Source: Bacillota bacterium
Lineage (GTDB): Bacteria; Bacillota; Dehalobacteriia; UBA4068; UBA4997
Assembly (NCBI GenBank): GCA_021771915.1
Contig: JAETNY010000001.1
Location: 1 to 64,000 of the forward strand
Reading direction: 5' to 3'
Length of the DNA: 64,000 nt
Shown here: positions 46,238-54,614 of the stretch, one piece after another
Layout: every line of letters begins with the position of its first letter
How positions within the stretch are numbered: position 1 is the stretch's first letter
Made by a program: the position numbers and the translations under genes
The notes under the pieces: model-generated
The model's input: the letters and a program-made list of their open reading frames with translations, nothing else
Database searches by the model: none
Told to the model about the DNA's origin: nothing

Positions 46238-46286
46238 ACCTGCGGCTCAAATTTTAAGGTATTGTGAGAGAGGAGTTTTTAATAAT

Positions 46287-47432
46287 ATGACAGGCGCAAT
46301 GTATGCAGCAGTTTCCGGTTTGCGTTCACACATGAGTGCATTGAACGTAATCGGCAACAATATTGCTAATATTAATACCAACGCTTATAAAGCATCACGT
46401 TATGTTTTTAATGAGGAACTTTACACCAATGTTAAAACCGGTTCTAACGGTACGTTAACTACTGGTGGCACGAACCCGGCTCAGATTGGTTATGGTACAA
46501 ACGTGGGCGCGGTTGATATTGATATGAGTACTAAAAACTATACGCCTACCGGTAAGCCGGGCGATGTTACGATTGACGGCGATGGTTTTTTGCTGGTTGG
46601 TCCCAAGGATTTGACATTTGAAAATAATAATGACTTGAAGAACCTTTACTTAACCCGTTTGGGTGACTTGGAAGTTCGCGCGGACGGCTATCTTTGCGAC
46701 CACGATGGCAATGTTGTTTATGGCTGGCTGGAGGTTGAGCCAGAAAATGCCAATGGCGGTGGTAATAATAATGGTGCTGATGTAGACCCAAATAAACAGC
46801 CGACTGTTACTTCTCGTATTTTAACGCCTATACGTGTACCCATGCTGGCCAGCAATGGTGATGTTGTTTGGCCCACAGAGGGTGATAACACAGTTGACGA
46901 CCCGGAAGTTGGTGATACCGTTGGCAATGGCACTGGTGGCGGCGCTAACAATGTTACCGTTACTAAGAGAGCAATCCTGAACAGTTTTACTATTAACGAA
47001 AATGGCCAGTTGACTGGTGTTGTTGACGAAACCGATAAACAGATTGTGGTTGGTTATATTGCTCTTGGTAAGGTTGATAACCCCAATGGTGTAACTCACG
47101 TGGACGGCCGTTTGTATCGAGCAATGGACGGCGCTGGCGATTTGAGCGTTTTCACAATGGGTGAATTTGAAAATCTGCCTTCAGACGCCAAGCTTGATGC
47201 TGATAATAATGGCGCTGGCGGTGCTGGCGGTACTACCGATAGAAAGAATAAATATACTATTGGTTCCACTAAAAGTACTAATTTGGTGCCAAACGGTCTG
47301 GAAAGTTCTGGTACTGAGTTGGCCACTGAAATCTCCAATATGATTATGATGCAGCGCGGTTATCAGGCCAATACGCGTATCATTACAGTTACAGACTCCA
47401 TGCTGGAGGAACTGGTAAATATCAAACGCTAA
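46287..47432 (+). CDS. flgE: Flagellar hook protein FlgE
   Basis: The start chosen is ATG 46287, behind GAGAGGAG; the open frame upstream covers the hairpin. The 381-aa protein has the rod/hook N-terminus (MYAAVSGLRSHMSALNVIGN, then NNIANINTNAYK), GGTNPAQIGYGTNVG and the C-terminal ELATEISNMIMMQRGYQANT. The middle contains three Gly/Asn/Asp-rich inserts (NGGGNNNG, GNGTGGGANN, NNGAGGAGG). FlgE polymerises into the hook and is one of the most abundant products of the operon. Confidence 0.9.
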   Translation: MTGAMYAAVSGLRSHMSALNVIGNNIANINTNAYKASRYVFNEELYTNVKTGSNGTLTTGGTNPAQIGYGTNVGAVDIDMSTKNYTPTGKPGDVTIDGDGFLLVGPKDLTFENNNDLKNLYLTRLGDLEVRADGYLCDHDGNVVYGWLEVEPENANGGGNNNGADVDPNKQPTVTSRILTPIRVPMLASNGDVVWPTEGDNTVDDPEVGDTVGNGTGGGANNVTVTKRAILNSFTINENGQLTGVVDETDKQIVVGYIALGKVDNPNGVTHVDGRLYRAMDGAGDLSVFTMGEFENLPSDAKLDADNNGAGGAGGTTDRKNKYTIGSTKSTNLVPNGLESSGTELATEISNMIMMQRGYQANTRIITVTDSMLEELVNIKR

Positions 47433-47445
47433 AAAATCTAAATAA

Positions 47446-47490
47446 ACAGGCAAGCCGGGGCAGCAAAACCCTGCCTCGGTTGGCTTGTTA
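47446..47490 (+). terminator. Terminator-like hairpin after flgE
   Basis: GCAAGCC at the left and GGCTTGT at the right pair around an inner GGGCAG/CTGCC stem. The tail TTATT is weak, so partial termination within the operon is likely and would favour flgE over downstream genes. Confidence 0.55.
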
Positions 47491-47518
47491 TTAAATGTTC
47501 AGGGAGAGGGTGCGCAAA

Positions 47519-47737
47519 ATGATAGTTTTAACCAAAATGAATGGCGAACGGTTTTTGATTAATCATAATCAGATAGAGTTGATTGAGTTAATTCCGGAGT
47601 GTAAGGTCGTGATGATGAACCACGATTATTATCTGGTTCAGGAGTCTGAAGATGAAATAATTCAGAAAATCGCGGATTATAACGCCAAGATTATGGATAT
47701 CCACCGGACAGTGCAGGTCGTTGACCGCAGAAAATAA
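47519..47737 (+). CDS. flbD: Flagellar protein FlbD
   Basis: The start chosen is ATG 47519 behind AGGGAGAG. The 72-aa protein reads MIVLTKMNGERFLINHNQIE, the signature of the small FlbD/YlzI family that sits between flgE and the motor genes. In Bacillus the homologue SwrD raises motor power. It lies 33 bases upstream of motA. Confidence 0.9.
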   Translation: MIVLTKMNGERFLINHNQIELIELIPECKVVMMNHDYYLVQESEDEIIQKIADYNAKIMDIHRTVQVVDRRK

Positions 47738-47769
47738 TAAAGTAAAAAACGTGAGGATTGGAACAAAAA

Positions 47770-48585
47770 ATGAATATAACATATATTATTGGTGTTCTGG
47801 TTGCAATCGTGGTTATGCTTTTGGGTATGGCCAACGGTTTTCCGCCCTATGATTTTACCAAAATTCTGAACTTCGTCGACGGCCCCAGCGTTATGATTGT
47901 TATTGGTTGTACGTTTGCGATTGTTGTGGCCTGTTTCCCAGTCAGTATGCTAAAATCTATTCCTGGGCATTTTAAAGTTATGCTTGATGTTAAAAAGAAC
48001 AATCCCACCTATTATATTGACCAGCTGGTGGAGTTGGCGCAGGCGGCCAGAAAAGACGGTTTGCTGGCTTTGGAGGGTTTGGCGAATGACCAAGAGGACC
48101 CGTTTTTTAAGCAGGCGATTATGCTGATTGTGGACGCTAACGACCCGGACCGTGTTCGCAGTATTTTGGAAAACGATATTGAATGCATGTCGGCTCGGCA
48201 TGATGCTGCGGCCTCTCTTTATGAAAAAGGTTCTTCTGTGGCTCCGGCTTTTGGTATGATTGGTACATTGGTTGGCTTGATTAACATGCTGAAAAACATG
48301 TCTTTGGACGGCGATGGCGCTTCCACTATCGGCCAGGATATGGGCGTTGCTTTGATTACCACCCTTTACGGCTGTATTTTGGCGCATATGATTTTTGGCC
48401 CCATTGCCAACAACCTGCGTACCCGTGATGAGGAAGAAGTTTTGTGCAAGCAGATTATTGTTGAGGGCATAACCTGTATTCAGTCAGGTGAGAACCCCAA
48501 ACTGCTTCGTGAAAAGCTGCTTACTTTCGTGGCGCAAAAGATGCGTGACGCTGATTCTGGCAGCAGCAAAAAGGGCGGCGAATAA
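47770..48585 (+). CDS. motA: Flagellar stator protein MotA
   Basis: ATG 47770 is preferred; TTG 47758 lies almost on the GAGG site. The 271-aa protein has four membrane helices, the cytoplasmic loop and the family phrase GSSVAPAFGMIGTLVGLINML, where Pro lies at the ion channel. With MotB it forms the ion-driven stator. motB starts 21 bases later. Normal length. Confidence 0.94.
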   Translation: MNITYIIGVLVAIVVMLLGMANGFPPYDFTKILNFVDGPSVMIVIGCTFAIVVACFPVSMLKSIPGHFKVMLDVKKNNPTYYIDQLVELAQAARKDGLLALEGLANDQEDPFFKQAIMLIVDANDPDRVRSILENDIECMSARHDAAASLYEKGSSVAPAFGMIGTLVGLINMLKNMSLDGDGASTIGQDMGVALITTLYGCILAHMIFGPIANNLRTRDEEEVLCKQIIVEGITCIQSGENPKLLREKLLTFVAQKMRDADSGSSKKGGE

Positions 48586-48606
48586 AGAAAGCGAGGTGGC
48601 TGCCTG

Positions 48607-49428
48607 ATGATAAAGAAGAAAAAGAGCGGTGGCGGCGGCGCAAACTGGATGGACACCTATGGCGATATGGTGACGCTTTTGCTGTGCTTTTTTGTGCTGT
48701 TATATTCCATATCGGTTATTGATGAAGTCAAATGGCTGGCTTTGGTAAAGAGCTTTAACCCGGACGCTATTCAGGAGCCCATGGAAACGCCGGGCGATGA
48801 GGGACCGGTAGCTGAGGATACGAATGGCGCAGGTATGGAGTTTGGCGCAATGCCGGAGGCTATCAGTCAGGAAGAAATTGACGGCGCTATGGATATGCTT
48901 TATGAGAAGCTGAAAGAGTATGCTGAACAAAGCGATTCTGCGCAGAGCATTGAGGTTATCCAGGGCGACGGTTATGTTTTCATTTCCTTTGAAAACGCCG
49001 TGATTTTTGGCGGCAACAGCTATCAGCTACGCCAGGAGGGCGAAAAGGTGCTGGCGGATATTTCTGCTATTTTTGAGGAGGTTAAACCGGCCATTGATGA
49101 AATCCGCATTATGGGGCATACGGCGCAGGCCAGTCCAAGCAGGGCTAATCGTGTGCAGGAAGACAGAATGTTGGCAGCTGAGCGTGCCGCCATGGCAACT
49201 TATTATATTCAGGACCATTGCACGATTGACCCAGCGCGGTTAATTAGCGTTGGCTATGGTCAGCACCGGCCGATTGCACCTAATAATGAGGAAGAAACGC
49301 GCAGCCATAATCGGCGCGTGGAAATCACAGTGACGGGACGTAATGTTTTAGATGATTTTAGCGATAGCTTGAAACGCTATAATCAGCTGCGTGCAGGCGA
49401 GGGGCAGGCGGCGGCTGACAGCTTATAA
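48607..49428 (+). CDS. motB: Flagellar stator protein MotB
   Basis: The 273-aa protein has a basic N-terminus and a single membrane helix, DMVTLLLCFFVLLYS, with the ion-binding Asp at residue 20. A plug/linker and an OmpA-like peptidoglycan-binding domain follow (MGHTAQAS, RMLAAERAAMATYYI, VGYGQHRPIAPN, HNRRVEITV). It anchors the stator to the cell wall. It follows motA and is followed by flhB after 38 bases; the usual fliL and fliM are absent. Confidence 0.93.
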   Translation: MIKKKKSGGGGANWMDTYGDMVTLLLCFFVLLYSISVIDEVKWLALVKSFNPDAIQEPMETPGDEGPVAEDTNGAGMEFGAMPEAISQEEIDGAMDMLYEKLKEYAEQSDSAQSIEVIQGDGYVFISFENAVIFGGNSYQLRQEGEKVLADISAIFEEVKPAIDEIRIMGHTAQASPSRANRVQEDRMLAAERAAMATYYIQDHCTIDPARLISVGYGQHRPIAPNNEEETRSHNRRVEITVTGRNVLDDFSDSLKRYNQLRAGEGQAAADSL

Positions 49429-49466
49429 ACCGGCAGCATTTTAGTGTTCACAGAGGTGGTTAAACT

Positions 49467-50540
49467 TTGGCAGGTGATTCCAAAACCGAAAAAGCCACAC
49501 CTAAAAAACGACAAGATGAACGAAAAAAAGGCCACGTTTTTCTCAGTAAAGACGCGGTAGCGGTAGCTACGCTTTTTGGCAGCGCCCTGGTTTTGCGTTT
49601 GATGTTTGTTGTTGTGGTTGCCACAATTTATGGTGTGTTTTACTTCGCTTTTGAATGCGTTTCAATGGCTCCCTTTGCGGAAACTGATAATTATTATATA
49701 AAAGGTTTGTTTTTTCAGCTTTTAACGGCCTTGGCTAAATGTGCCGGGCCTATGCTGATGATTACAGTTTTTGTAACCATAGTTGCCACTTTTGCGCAGA
49801 CTAAGATGTTGGTTTCTTCTGAGTTGTTGAAGCCTAAGTTTAATCGTATCAGCCCTTTACAAGGGTTTAAGCGGCTTTTTTCACTGCGCAGTGTGGTGGA
49901 GGCCGTTAAAGGCATATTAAAAATATGCGTTCTTCTGTACTTGATTTATTCTTGTTTGATGGGCATTTTGCATGAGTCGGCCACTTTCCTTTATATGGAT
50001 ATTAACGATGCCTGCCGTCATTTTTTCAATGAAATATTTTTCATGATATTAAAAGTGGGCGTTGCTTTTCTGGTTTTGGCCGCGTTGGACTATCTTTATC
50101 AATGGTGGGACTATGAGCGCGAAATGAAGATGTCTAAACAGGAGGTCAAGGACGAATACAAGCAGATTGAGGGCGACCCACAGGTTAAGGGTAAAATTAA
50201 GGAAATGCAGCGGCGCATGGCGCAGTCGCGCATGATGCAGCAGGTTCCGCAGTCTGACGTAGTTATTCGTAACCCGAACCATTTTGCGGTTGCATTGCGC
50301 TATAAACTGGGGCAGGATAATGCTCCGATTGTCCTGGCTAAAGGCATGGACGAATTGGCTTTGCGAATTGTGCGCGTAGCCGAGGAACATTCGGTTACCG
50401 TTATTGAGAATGTGCCGGTGGCTCGCGCTCTTTATGCACAAGCCGAATTGAACCATGAAATTCCGCCGGAATTATACAGTGCGGTGGCGGAAGTTATGGT
50501 TTACATTTACAAATTGGACGGCCGCGCCGCAGAGATATAA
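49467..50540 (+). CDS. flhB: Flagellar export switch protein FlhB
   Basis: TTG 49467 follows GAGGTGG. The 357-aa protein starts DSKTEKATPKKRQDERKKG, has four membrane helices, the basic linker (EVKDEYKQIEGDPQVKGKIKE cut at its usual site) and the cytoplasmic switch domain. The autocleavage site, normally Asn-Pro-Thr-His, reads NPNH here (N269-P270). Asn and Pro, the residues of the cleaved bond, are kept. FlhB changes export from hook to filament proteins with FliK. It is the last gene of the operon before a strong terminator, although fliOPQR and flhA usually surround it. Confidence 0.93.
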   Translation: MAGDSKTEKATPKKRQDERKKGHVFLSKDAVAVATLFGSALVLRLMFVVVVATIYGVFYFAFECVSMAPFAETDNYYIKGLFFQLLTALAKCAGPMLMITVFVTIVATFAQTKMLVSSELLKPKFNRISPLQGFKRLFSLRSVVEAVKGILKICVLLYLIYSCLMGILHESATFLYMDINDACRHFFNEIFFMILKVGVAFLVLAALDYLYQWWDYEREMKMSKQEVKDEYKQIEGDPQVKGKIKEMQRRMAQSRMMQQVPQSDVVIRNPNHFAVALRYKLGQDNAPIVLAKGMDELALRIVRVAEEHSVTVIENVPVARALYAQAELNHEIPPELYSAVAEVMVYIYKLDGRAAEI

Positions 50541-50592
50541 CAATATAAAAAAGACAGACCAGAAATTTTTCTGGTCTGTCTTTTTTATATTG
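50541..50592. terminator. Bidirectional terminator between flhB and recR
   Basis: A perfect 22-bp stem (50541-50562 with 50571-50592) with an 8-base loop has A and T runs built into it. The recR stop (50587-50585) lies inside the right arm, so the stem encodes the last codons of recR. Confidence 0.92.
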
Positions 50593-51190
50593 AAAGTCTG
50601 CCTTGCAAGGCTCTGCCTAAAGTGGCTTCGTCCGTATACTCCAAATCTCCGCCAACAGCAACGCCATAGGCCAGCCGGCTGACTTTGATATTCAGCGGTT
50701 TAATCTGTCTGGCCAGATAAAGCGCCGTGGCTTCGCCTTCAACGCCGGTGTTGGTGGCCATAATGACCTCCTGCACATTGCCGTTTTGCAGCCGTTGCAT
50801 CAAGCTGGCCATGTTTAAATCATTGGGGCCAATACCCTCCATTGGCGAAAGCGCGCCATGCAAAACATGATAAAGCCCCTGATACTGGCCTGTTTTTTCA
50901 ACCACAATACAGTCGCCGGGCTGCTCCACCACACAAATAGTGGTGGTGTCGCGCTGTTCATCTTGACAAACCGGGCAGGTTTCCTCATCAGTTAAATTGC
51001 CGCAGATATGACAACGCCGTACCCGTTCTCTGGCCTGCAAAATTGCCTCTGCCAAACCGGCAGCGTCTTCCTCTCTGGCGTGCAGCAAATGCATAGCCAG
51101 ACGCTGCGCCGTCTTGGGGCCAACGCCGGGCAGCTTGGTCAGCGCTGCAATTAACTCCTCAACTGAGGGTGGGTAAAAATAAAGTGCCAT
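50585..51190 (-). CDS. recR: Recombination protein RecR
   Basis: The 201-aa protein has the helix-hairpin-helix (LTKLPGVGPKTAQRLAMHLL), a Cys4 zinc finger (CHICGNLTDEETCPVC) and a TOPRIM domain (TICVVEQPGD, ATNTGVEGEATALYLA, RLAYGVAVGGDLEYTDE). RecR acts with RecO (22,883) in RecA loading. It follows ybaB by six bases and ends in the shared terminator. Confidence 0.96.
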   Translation of the reverse strand: MALYFYPPSVEELIAALTKLPGVGPKTAQRLAMHLLHAREEDAAGLAEAILQARERVRRCHICGNLTDEETCPVCQDEQRDTTTICVVEQPGDCIVVEKTGQYQGLYHVLHGALSPMEGIGPNDLNMASLMQRLQNGNVQEVIMATNTGVEGEATALYLARQIKPLNIKVSRLAYGVAVGGDLEYTDEATLGRALQGRLSI

Positions 51191-51196
51191 TGTTCC

Positions 51197-51505
51197 TTAA
51201 AAAGGCAGTTTCATGCCGCCGGTAACCTTGCCCATGCGCTCATTGGCAATATCTGCTGCTTTGCTCATAGCGTCGTTAATAGCGGCCAGAATTAAATCCT
51301 GAAGCATTTCCACATCTTCCGGGTCGACAACCTCTGGTGAAATCTCCAGTCCGGTAATCTCATTGGCGCAGGTGGCTTTAACTTTAACCGCACCGCCGCC
51401 GGCGCTTCCCTCCACCTCAGTCTGGCGCAGTTCCTCCTGCGCGCGTGTCATATCGCTTTGCATTTTCTGCGCCTGTCGCATAATTGCCTGCATATCCATA
51501 GCCAT
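51197..51505 (-). CDS. ybaB: Nucleoid-associated protein, YbaB/EbfC family
   Basis: The 102-aa protein has the family core AQKMQSDMTRAQEELRQTEV, GGGAVKVKATCANEITGLEI and VDPEDVEMLQDLILAA. It is a small DNA-binding dimer usually encoded next to recR, as here. A GGGAGG site precedes ATG 51505, and a near-consensus promoter lies just upstream, so ybaB-recR is transcribed separately from dnaX. Confidence 0.93.
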   Translation of the reverse strand: MAMDMQAIMRQAQKMQSDMTRAQEELRQTEVEGSAGGGAVKVKATCANEITGLEISPEVVDPEDVEMLQDLILAAINDAMSKAADIANERMGKVTGGMKLPF

Positions 51506-51556
51506 ATTTTATTGTCCTCCCTTAATTATTCCTGTATATTAATTTTCCTGCTTTTA

Positions 51557-51586
51557 ATTATATTATATAAAGCGCTGTTGGGTCAA
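51557..51586 (-). promoter_or_regulatory. Promoter of ybaB-recR
   Basis: On the minus strand TTGACC (51586-51581) and TATAAT (51562-51557) are 18 bases apart, about 52 bases before ATG 51505 and 16 bases after the dnaX stop. Confidence 0.75.
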
Positions 51587-51601
51587 GTAAATTTTGCACT
51601 T

Positions 51602-52651
51602 TTACATTGCCGCGTTTTCCAAATGTGCCGCTTGCAACAACGCCAGTTCCAATGTTAAGCGTGGGGTCAGGGAAAAGCGCAGTCGTTGGTCGCCGTCCAC
51701 CAAATCACGCAGTATTTGCAGTGCCTGTTGACGGTTTAGCATAGTTTTCTGGCCGCTCATATTTAGCAGAAGCTGCTCCCGGATAAACTCCAGCAGTTGC
51801 TGCAAAAACAGGCGCATATCCCGTCCCTCGCTGGCCAGCAGTTCCACACCTTTGATGATACGCAGTCCATCATGCGCGGCAATGGCCTCAGCCATCGCCA
51901 TAATAAAACGTTCATCAACGATACCCAAAACGCCGGAAATGGTTTTCTGGCTTAAATTACCCTCGGAGGCCACCATACATTGGTCTAACAGGCTAACAGC
52001 GTCACGCAGTCCGCCCTCTGCGCGCCGGGCAATCAGGCGTAATGCGGCTTCATCGGCTGTGCGTCCCTCCAGCTGCACCAAATGCTGCAAATGGTCAAAA
52101 AGCTGCTGCTGGCCGATACGGTGAAAGTCAAAACGCTGACAGCGTGACAGGATAGTCGTCGGCACTTTATGCGGCTCGGTGGTAGCCAACATGAACATGA
52201 CGTGTTCCGGCGGCTCCTCCAGCGTTTTCAACAGGGCGTTAAAAGCCTCGGTGGTGAGCATGTGTACCTCGTCAATGATGTAAACCTTGCGTTTTTCCTG
52301 CGCCGGCAGGTATTTAACACCGTCGCGCAAATCTCGCATTTCATTGATACCGCGATTACTGGCCGCGTCAATCTCCATAACGTCCATGGAAGTGCCATGG
52401 AGAATACGTTGACAGGCGGCGCACTGGCCGCAGGGTTCGCCCTCTGCGGTTGGGGTCAGACAGTTAACCGCCCGGCTCATAATCAGGGCGGCGCTGGTTT
52501 TGCCGGTGCCGCGCGGCCCAGTGAAGATATAGGCATGCGCCACGCGCTGATTGCTCAAGGCGTTTAACAGTGTTTTTGCCACATGTTCCTGTCCAACCAA
52601 ATCGGAAAGGCGAGTGGGACGGTATTTTCGATATAAAGCCATATATTCCAT
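51602..52651 (-). CDS. dnaX: DNA polymerase III clamp-loader subunit DnaX, short form
   Basis: The 349-aa protein has a P-loop GPRGTGKT, a four-Cys zinc module (NCLTP, CGQCAAC), DEVHMLTTEAFNALLKTLEEPP and the sensor LSRCQRF. It then has the lid and collar domains and ends ELALLQAAHLENAAM. DnaX of Bacillota is usually 500 residues or more, with a tau-specific C-terminus that binds DnaB and the polymerase. Here that part is absent and a promoter follows immediately. It would act like a gamma-type subunit. It lies 24 bases after dnaB. Confidence 0.9.
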   Translation of the reverse strand: MEYMALYRKYRPTRLSDLVGQEHVAKTLLNALSNQRVAHAYIFTGPRGTGKTSAALIMSRAVNCLTPTAEGEPCGQCAACQRILHGTSMDVMEIDAASNRGINEMRDLRDGVKYLPAQEKRKVYIIDEVHMLTTEAFNALLKTLEEPPEHVMFMLATTEPHKVPTTILSRCQRFDFHRIGQQQLFDHLQHLVQLEGRTADEAALRLIARRAEGGLRDAVSLLDQCMVASEGNLSQKTISGVLGIVDERFIMAMAEAIAAHDGLRIIKGVELLASEGRDMRLFLQQLLEFIREQLLLNMSGQKTMLNRQQALQILRDLVDGDQRLRFSLTPRLTLELALLQAAHLENAAM

Positions 52652-52675
52652 GTTACAACCCTCAAATTAAATATC

Positions 52676-54058
52676 TTAAAACGGTGCAAAATCATCATCT
52701 TCGCCGACAAAATCTTCCACCATGTCTGCAAAACGCGTATACTGGCGGAAAAATAGCAAATCGTCAGAGCCAGTCGGGCCGTTACGGTTCTTAGCCACGA
52801 TAACCTCAACAATCTGGCCGTTAACCTGTTGATTGCCCTCTGCGTCCTGGTTTTCCTCGCCAACGCTGCGTTTATTATTAATAAAGATAACCACGTCAGC
52901 GTCCTGCTCAATAGCGCCGGATTCACGCAGCTGTGAGAGCAGGGGAGTGCCGTCCTTGTTTTGTTCGGCAGTACGCGCCAGCTGGGAAAGAGCCAAAACC
53001 GGCACGTCCAGTTCCTTGGCCAGGGCTTTCAGTGAACGTGAAATCTCGGCCACCTCCAGCTGACGGCTTTCCGTGGGGCGCGCCGAGCGCATCAGCTGCA
53101 AATAGTCCACAACGATTAAATCCAAACCGTGTTCAGTTTTAATCCGGCGGCATTTGGCTCGCATTTCCGGGATTGTGATGGCGGAGGAATCGTCAAAAAA
53201 CAGTTTGGTGTTCTGAAATTTTTGCAACTCGCCATGCAAAAGTTCCTTTTCACTTTTATTCAGCTGGCCACTGCGCCATTTGCGTTGGTCAATCCGGGCA
53301 AAACTGCACAGGGTACGCTGCGCCAGTTGTCCGCTGGGCATTTCCAGACTGAAAACAACGGCGCTGATACCCTGTACCAGTGCGGCGTTGGCGGCAATAT
53401 TCACGGCCATAGATGTTTTGCCGCAGCCGGGACGAGCCGCCAGAATAATCAAATCGCCCTTTTGCAGGCCGGAAAGATATTTGTCTAAATCGCGGAAAGT
53501 TGGCACGCCGGTTATGCCGTCATGTGCCTTGATATCGTCCAGCTTGTTAAATTCGCGCTCCATTACCAAAGCAGCTTCCTGCACGCCGCTGCCCAGACGC
53601 TGTTCGCCCACCTTATCAATCACGGCAGCCGCATCGCCCAAAAGTTCCAGAGCGTCCTTGTGGCCTTGATAGCCATCGTCTACCACTTTTTGAGCGGCAT
53701 TGATAAGCTGACGCTGGGTGGCCTTATCAGCTACAATCTGGCTGTAATATTCGGCATTGGCCAGGCTGGGCACCTCGCCGGTGAGGGTAGCAAGATACTC
53801 AGGACCGCCGACCATTTCCAGCTGTCCCTGTTTGGCCAGCCTTTCCGATACAGCTACCAAATCGCAGACATAGCTGGCGCTGTTTAAGTCCAGCATGGTC
53901 TGGAAAATAACCTGATGTTCCTTTTTATAAAAATCTGCGGCGTGCACAAACTCCATAGCGCTGAAAATGGCGCTATCGTTCAGCAGACAAGCGCCCAGAA
54001 CGGCCTTTTCCGCCGCCAGACTTTGGGGCGGTATGCGAGAATTTTGCAAGCTGTTCAC
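52676..54058 (-). CDS. dnaB: Replicative DNA helicase DnaB
   Basis: The 460-aa protein has the N-terminal helical domain (PPQSLAAEKAVLGACLLN), a linker and the RecA-like motor: Walker A AARPGCGKTSMAVNIA, FSLEMPSGQLAQR, DLIVVDYLQLM, and LSQLARTAEQNKDGTPLLSQ with RESGAIEQDADVV. It unwinds DNA at the fork as a hexamer. It is encoded between rplI and dnaX, a common order. The name is dnaC in Bacillus. An acidic C-terminal end (VGEDDDFAPF) is normal. Confidence 0.96.
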   Translation of the reverse strand: MNSLQNSRIPPQSLAAEKAVLGACLLNDSAIFSAMEFVHAADFYKKEHQVIFQTMLDLNSASYVCDLVAVSERLAKQGQLEMVGGPEYLATLTGEVPSLANAEYYSQIVADKATQRQLINAAQKVVDDGYQGHKDALELLGDAAAVIDKVGEQRLGSGVQEAALVMEREFNKLDDIKAHDGITGVPTFRDLDKYLSGLQKGDLIILAARPGCGKTSMAVNIAANAALVQGISAVVFSLEMPSGQLAQRTLCSFARIDQRKWRSGQLNKSEKELLHGELQKFQNTKLFFDDSSAITIPEMRAKCRRIKTEHGLDLIVVDYLQLMRSARPTESRQLEVAEISRSLKALAKELDVPVLALSQLARTAEQNKDGTPLLSQLRESGAIEQDADVVIFINNKRSVGEENQDAEGNQQVNGQIVEVIVAKNRNGPTGSDDLLFFRQYTRFADMVEDFVGEDDDFAPF

Positions 54059-54100
54059 CTCAACTTAAATATTAATTGGTTAGCTTTTTGTAAAGCCGAA

Positions 54101-54547
54101 TTAAAGAGCGGTGATATTAAGCTTAACCTTTTGATGTACTTCTGTGTGCAGTTTCAACAGTGCTTCAGCTTCGCCCAATGTTTTAATTGGTTCTTTAATT
54201 TCCACCTTGCGCTTGTCTAAGGTCTGGCCGACCTGCGCGGAAATGGCTTCGGCCACCTCCTTGTTGGTAACGGAGCCAAAAAGGCGGCCGGCCTCGCCGG
54301 TTTTTACCTTAATTTCAATCGTCATATCGGCAATTTTGGCGGCTAATGCCTTGGCTTCCGCCAAGTCGGCGGCCGCTTTTTCAGCCTGTTTTTGCTTCTG
54401 GGCGGCCAGATGCTTCAAATTCTGGGGTGTGGCTTCCAACGCCAGCTTTTTATTCAGCAGAAAATTACGGGCATAACCGTCGGCCACTTCTTTGATATCG
54501 CCGGCCTTGCCCTGCGCCTTAACGTCTTGCAGTAAAATAACTTTCAT
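54101..54547 (-). CDS. rplI: Ribosomal protein L9
   Basis: The 148-aa protein begins [20 protein letters not shown], then [20 protein letters not shown], the N-terminal rRNA-binding domain of L9, followed by the long connecting helix and the C-terminal domain ([20 protein letters not shown]). A GGAGTG site precedes ATG 54547. It lies between yybS and dnaB, as in many Bacillota. Confidence 0.96.
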   Translation of the reverse strand: MKVILLQDVKAQGKAGDIKEVADGYARNFLLNKKLALEATPQNLKHLAAQKQKQAEKAAADLAEAKALAAKIADMTIEIKVKTGEAGRLFGSVTNKEVAEAISAQVGQTLDKRKVEIKEPIKTLGEAEALLKLHTEVHQKVKLNITAL

Positions 54548-54614
54548 GAAAAATCACTCCTATTAGCATATATATGAATTTAGATTTTGATACACAGCTT
54601 TATATATGAAGAAA

